Assembly: GCA_019055375.1 (NCBI GenBank)
Contig: JAHQIW010000727.1
Location: 1 to 64,000 of the forward strand
Origin: Parelaphostrongylus tenuis
Lineage: Eukaryota; Nematoda; Chromadorea; Rhabditida; Metastrongylidae
Direction of reading: 5' to 3'
Length of the DNA: 64,000 bases
The notes under the pieces: generated by a model
Seen by the model: only the letters and a program-made list of their open reading frames with translations
Database searches by the model: none
Told to the model about the DNA's origin: nothing
Program-made: the position numbers and the translations under genes
Shown here: piece after piece, positions 57,785 to 64,000 of the stretch
Position numbering within the stretch: position 1 is the stretch's first letter
How the letters are laid out: each line of letters opens with the position of its first letter

Positions 57785-58190
57785 TCATCCGTTACCATAT
57801 ACACAAGGACATATTTTGAAAATGTAACATAGACGGGCCACGTAAAACTGAGAAGCGACATCAGATTCAAGAGAAATAGTAGGAAAAATTTCAGAAACAA
57901 ACAATGCCAGAGCCTTTTCACGATTGATAGGAGTGGAATAGAGAGACCCGTTCAAGTCGACTTCAACCATTTGAATTTTCGGTGTTGATAATCTCGATGA
58001 GACAGAATAAAGGTCATATTCGGTGAAGAACAGCTCTGAGGACGGATCATAAAGACATCGATGATTGCATCGCCATTTAACCTCTCCACACAACGCATGC
58101 CGCACCGTAGTAAAGCCAGCAAGTATTCAATCACAGAGTGGGCAATATAAAGGCAATCGTACAGAAAACTTTTTCGGGTGATTTCCTATT
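57785..58190 (-). pseudogene. Frame-broken coding remnant, unrecognised
   Basis: On minus two overlapping frames read like one protein with a frameshift. The first, from about 58,185, gives FLYDCLYIAHSVIEYLLALL and then CVERLNGDAIIDV. The second continues as YDPSSELFFTEYDLYSVSSR, then TPKIQMVEVDLNGSLYSTP and LESDVASQFYVARLCYIF, to a stop at about 57,785. An ATAG acceptor-like site lies near 58,191. Composition is strongly protein-like in both parts. Either a decayed gene fragment or two exons whose intron I failed to see. Family unknown. Confidence 0.35.
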
Positions 58191-60084
58191 TTTCGGTATA
58201 TATGTGCTGTGATGCCCAACATTATGACAAAAGACATTTTCGGCATAGCAAATCGCCGAAGTAAAAAACTTTTTTGATGGCAAATATTAGAATGAAGTGG
58301 CAAACACTATGTTCAGCTGGCTTCCCAAAAATCAAATCTAAATCATTCGCATTAGAGAGAATATAGGTTCATATTGAGAATGCTTTCACTGCAGCTGTTC
58401 TAAATCGAAAATCTTCTTGTTATAAAGAGACTTAGGTTTATTCCATTGAGATTATATTTTCATTGAAAAATGATTTTTATTAAAATCCTTGCGGCGCAGT
58501 GTGGCTTGCTTCAACATTTCATTGATCTTCACGAGATCGAAATGCATGAGAAGATCTGATTTAAGATAACAGAACAGTCTAAGTGAACACACTTGAGTAA
58601 AACTGCATTACATTCATCACATTATGAAGAACTTTGAGCACTTTTCCGCTAACCCGACCCTGTTCAAAGCCTGCGGTGAAAACGTACTTTTGTTCTCTAT
58701 AAACGCTTCAAAAGTCATTCGATACCTCAAATTAAGTAAAATCGATAGTAAATTCTATTGAGTAATTTCGATAGTAAATTCTTTTCCTCAAATGACTGGT
58801 TTTTGGCGATGTGACAGTTGAAAAAACATTTTGTTTCACATCCAAAGATTTCTTGCCAAAGAACAGCATTTCTATGATCAAATTTTGATCATTACATAGA
58901 GCCGGTCTTGACTAGTGAAACAATATATTTGGTTTTAAAAAGACCTTTTAGTGTTGTGTAACAGTCAAGCGAAAATTAAGTTTCGCACTCGGTGAGCACT
59001 TCTTGTTTGCTGGGATATTTCCCCTATGTAATATCAATCCGCGGCACGAAATCCATGTGAGTTCTCTGACAAAAATTAGAGTCGTCTCTAATACTTCAAA
59101 ATTTTTACATACTGCTATATACTATACTTACGCAGGGTAGTTTTTGAGAAAGTTGTGAGCAATTGTACTATAGGTCTGTTATTGATACAGATAATTTTAG
59201 GAGTTCAAAATGACTTGAAGGGGACAGTATTTTGTAATCACGCGTGACCTTCAATTTATGTCACCTGAAATATTCACGAGGATGTACTTTGAAAAAGAGA
59301 CAAGGACGGAGGTAAAATTACGAATCGGTATCAGATCCGCGTTAAGAGTAGTAGAGAGGATCTCGAAAGACTGCTAGGGCATTTTATGAAAATTGTTAGT
59401 AAGGATCTAGGCAAGATCAAGCTAACAAACGTCGTGTGTTCAAAATAAACGGTTACTAAGGCGACTCCTACAAGGTGGAAAAAATCGAAGAGATTTGTCT
59501 AGGTTGGGACTATGGAATAATCTATGAATGTACCATTATACAAGGAATTCCACACCGCTGACCAAGAAATTGCCATATGAATTAAGGGAGTGTGAATTCA
59601 AATCACAGAAGAAACAACTTAAAGTCAATAGTGCAAAAAGGGCTCCATTAGGTCAGACGGCAACAAATTTTTGAGCCGATCTCATTGGCGACATGAATTT
59701 TCATAGGAGTGTTAGTAATCATTCGAAAGCTTGAATTTGTGGCTAGAGACTTTCGTAGTCGATTTTCTAAGACACCTTTTTATAGCGCCGTGAAAATCTA
59801 AAATAATTTTATGTTTCACACAACCACGTGTTTATTTTCTTCTCTCGCCAGTGTTTCGCAGGGCAATATTCCTTTCTAGGGTGCTAGTACTCATTTAATA
59901 ACACGAGCTTCTAAGATTTCAAAAACATGCTTGCTTTACGAAAAACGTTTTCAGTCCTTGATTAACTTTGGTCTTTTGATTTGCGCTCTAATCTCCCCGG
60001 ACAGAGCCCTTTCTCTAGTTCCTTGATTTTCTTATTCACCAAGTTCGAGGTTGTTAATTTGAAGATTTATTCGGTATAGACGAA
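58191..60084. other. No gene recognised; scattered 160-bp repeat units
   Basis: Repeat cores at about 58,713 (GTCATTCGATACCTCAAATT) and 59,723 (ATCATTCGAAAGCTTGAATT) with the usual downstream GTTTCAC words. No coding sequence supported. Confidence 0.45.
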
Positions 60085-62740
60085 CAGTAGAATAAACTTG
60101 ATCGTGATGGCTGACGTTTCGGCTTTATCGCCCTCTTCAGAGCCTGAAAAAGTCAAAATGATATGCAAAACACTCAGGCAAGCACTTTCATAACCAGAGC
60201 AGAACAGCTTACGTACTTTTTTGTTTTAAGATCTGTGAAATGTTATGTGGATCAACCGCTCACAGTCTTGCATGGACGAGGACTGTGCGTGAGGGGCGGA
60301 GTCCCGTGACCCAGGTTAGAAGAACAATCTGAAATATGACCTGAAGTCACGTGTTATGACGAGGCATTCGTTTTCTAGGTTCATCTTGGGCCTTTTGGCA
60401 TAAATCCAAGACGCTTCAAGTGTTTTTCGTGCCGAGGTCTTTTGCTCCTGAGCGAGCACAGTCACTTTGACCTCAAAACCATCATTGTTGTGCATCCGTA
60501 TTTTGTGCACGACCAACGGAGTTTTCATGCGATTATTACGTAATCCGGTCAGGTGTTCCTCTACGCGGATGTAAAGCGGTGTTCCCGTTTCGCCGATGTA
60601 TTCGTATCCGTACGCTTTGCAAAAGATCAGGTAAACTTGCCTGAAGACATGCAGTCTCCGTCTTTACCGAATGGGCATATTATACAATCTTTTGTGGAAC
60701 AGAGAAGACTGTATAGGCGGTTACGGACTAATTGGCATTGGAGAGCCATCGGTAGTATAACGATCATAGATACCGATTCTTCTAGACCTGCCCTTTTCAA
60801 ATATCGCTTTATAGCTGTACTTATTTCATCTGAAATAAGGAGTAGGATGAACGGGATCTTATTGTCATTACTTCTGCCGTTGGAGTGTTTAACCTTTCCT
60901 CTGAACCGATCCTGAGTGCTACATTTTCGTAGCCATTGGAGATGGCTATTTTGCGTGCCATGTTTAATGATTCTTCCTTCTCTTCTCTTCCTGTGCACAC
61001 GCCGGAGGCTGTGCGGAACATGTTTCTTATAAGTGATCGTTTGGTGTGAGGAGGGTTAGAGGAGAGGTAATGAACTAAGTTGTTTTCAATAATTGGCTTT
61101 TGATACCATTTTGTGATGTAGCCATTTTTGGAAAGCTTAACTTGAATGTTATGGAATGTAAGCCAATCTTTTTGGGATTTTTCTCGGGTGAATTTTATGT
61201 GCTACGATTGTGCATTAAGTAAAGCATTTGTTCATGTGATCTTGCGTTGAACATATGACAAAGCAGTTGTCAATATATCTGCAGTAGAGTTGTGGACCGA
61301 GATTGAGTACAGGGGCTTCGAATTTAGACATCAACGCAATACCAAGATGGTGCCAGTCGTTGTCCCATGGCCAATCCTCTAAGTTGTTTGTAACATGTTC
61401 AGGACCATCTGAATACTGAGCAGTTTAGGCAGTTCTTCAAGAGTATCATAAGCTGCTGAGTTGAGAAGCCATAATTATTCATTGCCCATTCATGTTGTGT
61501 AAGGAGCTCGTAGATGGCTTGTAGTGCGGAACCATTCGAAACGTTTGTGTAAAGAGATGCTACGTTGAATGATTCCATAACGCACGCGTTGTTGGGGTGC
61601 GTATTACGTAGATGATCCAGAAACATTCTGGTGTTGGTGAGGTGGTCCGGGATGTGTTTCAATAAAAGGACGAGTATCAGGTTTATAAACCAAGCTATCC
61701 TCTCCGTTGGCCCGTCCACTCAACTAATGGTGGGCCTTGTCTTGAACTTTGAGGGATCGGTAGACACTAAATCATCAGTGGAAGTTAACTTGTGAGTTTT
61801 TATGAGTAAATATAGGACAAGACATAATGGTTGGCCAATTTCAAGCCGTTTAATTATGGATGGCTTCAATCCTGCTGGTCTTGTCATTGAGGCCCAATTC
61901 GTATTTAATATCCGGTACTGACTTCGAAATTCCTTAATAGACGATAGGCATTAAAGGAAACAGACTTTTAGATGGTTTTCCGTTATACTGACATCCAACT
62001 GGCGAGGGATTACAACAAACTCTCCGCCTTTATCACTAATAATAGTCTGATAGTCTTAGATCTTATTAGTCTCGAGCCTTCCGTGAACCACATTTTTTGT
62101 GTGGCTGTGAGGTTGGGGCTTAGTTTTTTATGACGATAGTGATAGAGGTTTTGAGAGTATGGTTGGAAAATTGCGAAGTTTGTAATAAACTTAATCGTTA
62201 GGTTGTTGTTGTCTGAAAAACGTCCGGGGACAGGAGATGTTGGATTGTTTCCTACTTCTTGTTTCTCTTCCTTGTGCAATAAGTCTAACTCTGCTTCAAA
62301 ACGAAGCTGGTCTTGAAGTTGGTGCAGACTGCACGCGATCCTTCGCAGGGTATCTTTAGAAAATGGGCTGCACTGGTGAGAAGCTTGGACTCAGTACTAA
62401 AAGCGAGCGCGCGTCCTCAGAAAGAGTCATGCCTCCCAGTATGGTGACCCTTTACTTTTCTGGCACACTATCAACCTCAGATCGACTTAGGACTTTCTTG
62501 AAAATCACTTTGATGTCTCGTTGGAGCCGTTTTTTGTGGTTCACCTAAGAGATTGTCGAATATTTTGCTTAGGTCTACTCTAGTGTTTGATCTGGGATAG
62601 TTGCATATCAAAATTGACTTACCTACAATCTTCATGCAAAGGTGATTGTCCAAATACTGGGCGCAGTGATCTTCTTTCAACTTACACTTCATCAATTGAG
62701 CATACATCTTGTCTTTGTTCAATACTCTTCCTCTCACCCT
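60085..62740 (-). mobile_element. Penelope-like element, long copy (minus)
   Basis: Read on minus from about 62,740. An N-terminal segment comes first (MYAQLMKCKLKEDHCAQYLD), then RT blocks (ESFNVASLYTNVSNGSALQA; YCRYIDNCFVICS), then a linker (PHTKRSLIRNMFRTASGV, PFILLLISDEISTAIKRYLK-like), then a GIY-YIG endonuclease region (LVRNRLYSLLCSTKDCIIC; DGDCM; then frameshifted), then KTSARKTLEASWIYAKRPKM. It ends in a terminal non-coding region with a hammerhead motif at 60,109-60,144. The catalytic RT box is Y-I-D-N in place of Y-I-D-D, and there are several frameshifts, so it is not autonomous. About 2.65 kb. Confidence 0.9.
60109..60144 (-). ncRNA. Minimal type-I hammerhead ribozyme motif in Penelope-like terminus
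   Basis: On minus the 36 nt read GGCT (stem I), CTGAAGA (core C3-A9), a 13-nt GC-closed hairpin (stem II), GAAAC, GTC, AGCC (stem I partner). Stem I pairs 4 of 4, the core matches CUGANGA and GAA exactly, and the expected cleavage site follows GTC. Stem III is reduced to A-C/G-U with no loop. Such very short stem III hammerheads are established in Penelope-like element terminal repeats, where they are thought to act as dimers. Stem II has one bulged G. Self-cleavage is inferred from these features and not shown. Confidence 0.65.
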
Positions 62741-63700
62741 TCTCACACCAAACGATCACTTATAAGAAACATGTTCCGCATAGCCTCCAGCGTGTGCACA
62801 GGAAGAGAAGAGAAGAAAGAATCATTGAACATGACACGCAAAATAGCCATCTCCAATGGCTACGGAAGTGTAGCACTCAGGATCGGTTCAAAGGAAAGGT
62901 TAAACACTCCATCGGCAGAAGTAATGACAATAAGATCTCGTTCATCCTACCCTTTATTTCAGATGAAATAAGTACAGCTATAAAGCGATATTTGAAAAGG
63001 GCAGGTCTAGAAGAATCGCTATCCATGATCGTTATACTACCGATGGCTCTACAATGCCAATTAGTCCGTAACCGCCTATACATTCTTCTCTGTTCCACAA
63101 TAAATTATATAATATGCTCATACGGTAAAGACGGAGACTGCATATTTTCAGGCACAATTTACCTGATCTTTTGCAAAACGTACGGATACGAATACATCGG
63201 CGAAACGGGAACACCGCTCTACATCCGCGTAGAAGAACACCTAACGGGACTACCTAATAATGATTAAAAACTCTCTTGAGGGAGCATAAAGTACGGATAC
63301 ATAACAAGGACGATTTCAAAACCAAAGTCACTATCCTCGCTTGGGTACAAAAGACCTCGACGCAAAAAACACTTGCAGCGTTCCACGCCAAAAGCCCCAA
63401 GATGAACCCAAAAGACGAATGCCTCGTCATAACACGTGACTTCGGGTCACATTTTAAATCTTTCTTCCAACCTGGGTCACAGGACCCCGCCCCTCACCCA
63501 CAGTCCTCGTCCATGCGAGACTGTGAGCGGTTGGTTTAACATCTCACAGACCCTAAAACAAAAAGGTACGTAAGCTGTTCTGATGTGGTTATGAAAATGC
63601 TTGCCTGAGTGTTTCGCATATCAATTTGACTTTTTCAGGCTCTTAAGAGGGCGATAAAGCCGAAACGACATCCATCACAATCAAGTTCATTGTACTGAAA
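62728..63700 (+). mobile_element. Penelope-like element, 5'-truncated copy (plus)
   Basis: Starts inside the coding region (HTKRSLIRNMFRIASSVCTG in one frame). It shifts frame, in the same region as the minus copy, to FISDEISTAIKRYLKRAGLE, LVRNRLYILLC and the endonuclease core (YEYIGETGTPLYIRVEEHL, with the GIY-YIG-type Y..YIG, Arg and Glu-His). The C-terminal KTSTQKTLAAFHAKSPKM follows in a third frame. It then runs through the GC-rich terminal region (CCCGCCCCTCACCCACAGTC) to a hammerhead-like end near 63,690. Joined head to head with the minus copy at about 62,730. Confidence 0.88.
63638..63673 (+). ncRNA. Damaged hammerhead motif (plus copy)
   Basis: Aligned with 60,109-60,144 it reads GGCT, CTTAAGA (core G5 replaced by T), the same stem II hairpin, GAAAC, GAC (in place of GTC) and ATCC (stem I mismatch). 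Core, cleavage triplet and stem I are all hit, so it should be inactive. Confidence 0.6.
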
Positions 63701-63924
63701 ATCAGATCGAGTTTCACATATACGGCAAGCTTTTTAACCGGCTAATCTACGCGTTGGTGGGCGGAGAGATCGATCGATGTCTTAAAGTGTTAGACATGTG
63801 GAATGCAACTTGTCATTTAACATGGAATCTTTCCTTTGCTTTGAAAGGAGCTCCAGATAAAACCTTTAACTCAGATATTAAGAAATTTTCACAGGATGAA
63901 ATTGAAAGAGCATGGCGGGTGTGA
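63697..63924 (+). pseudogene. ORF family fragment at window end
   Basis: Starts in frame with ENQIEFHIYGKLFNRLIYAL, directly comparable to ENKIDFHIFGQLIYRLICGI at about 46,545 in copy B and to the end of the copy C frame. It remains open for 75 codons (GEIDRCLKVLDMW, PDKTFNSDIKKFSQDEIERA) to a TGA. It abuts the Penelope-like terminus, as though the element had inserted into a member of this family. The last part overlaps sequence resembling the 160-bp repeat on the opposite strand. Confidence 0.35.
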
Positions 63925-64000
63925 AACATAATTTCATTCCAGACGCTACAGCATCATAGAAAGACCTAATCAGAAACCGATATGTGGTGAGCTAGCCAGC

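Noticed and set aside
62363..62548. Plus-strand ORF within the long Penelope-like copy
   Set aside because: Antisense shadow of the minus-strand element.
1..64000. Bacterial-style systems such as CRISPR arrays, defence islands or operons
   Set aside because: No spaced direct-repeat array, no Shine-Dalgarno-linked gene series and no prokaryotic families. The window is intron-rich eukaryotic DNA.

Overview
The window looks like nuclear DNA of a clade V parasitic nematode, most likely a hookworm (Ancylostoma/Necator type). This is inferred from four things: AT-rich sequence; short exons with nematode-type TTTCAG-like acceptors separated by introns of 49 bp to several kb; RTE-clade retrotransposon fragments with the RWAGHVMRFNDNRW-like C-terminal tail that I associate with strongylid genomes; and Penelope-like elements with GIY-YIG endonucleases. 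There is no operon-like or bacterial organisation. Gene density is very low, and most long open frames are noise or transposon remains.

Layout. 1-22,300: largely non-coding. It holds foldback repeats at the left edge, a possible exon at 1,104-1,441, a mariner/Tc1 transposase scrap near 7,900, tRNA-like SINE heads and a few weak exon candidates. 22,380-29,680 (+): the clearest cellular gene, a HAD-superfamily (phosphoglycolate-phosphatase-like) hydrolase in six recognisable exons carrying all four HAD motifs. 30,175-34,005: an RTE 3' tail, a GC-rich exon candidate and a long foldback repeat. 36,417-38,315 (+): a two-exon gene of unknown function. Its second exon lies inside an inverted repeat, and a Penelope-like 3' remnant sits in its intron. 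39,370-45,145: SINEs and a composite of RTE (-), Penelope-like RT (+) and RTE (+) fragments.

45,230-57,000 is a rearranged block. It has a roughly 1.6-kb inverted duplication (46,010-47,612 versus 55,368-56,980), an adjoining roughly 520-bp hairpin palindrome (47,615-48,138), an older direct copy (48,740-50,200), and an unrecognised but coherent multi-exon gene (50,797-51,788, +). SINEs and a roughly 160-bp satellite-like repeat lie between these. 57,785-58,190 (-) holds a frame-broken coding remnant. 60,085-63,700 is a head-to-head pair of Penelope-like elements. The left copy carries a complete-looking minimal hammerhead-ribozyme motif; the right copy has a damaged one. The window ends in a further fragment of the ORF family found in the 46-kb/56-kb duplication.

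No rRNA, confident functional tRNA, CRISPR or bacterial system was seen. All homology statements come from reading motifs, not from searches.
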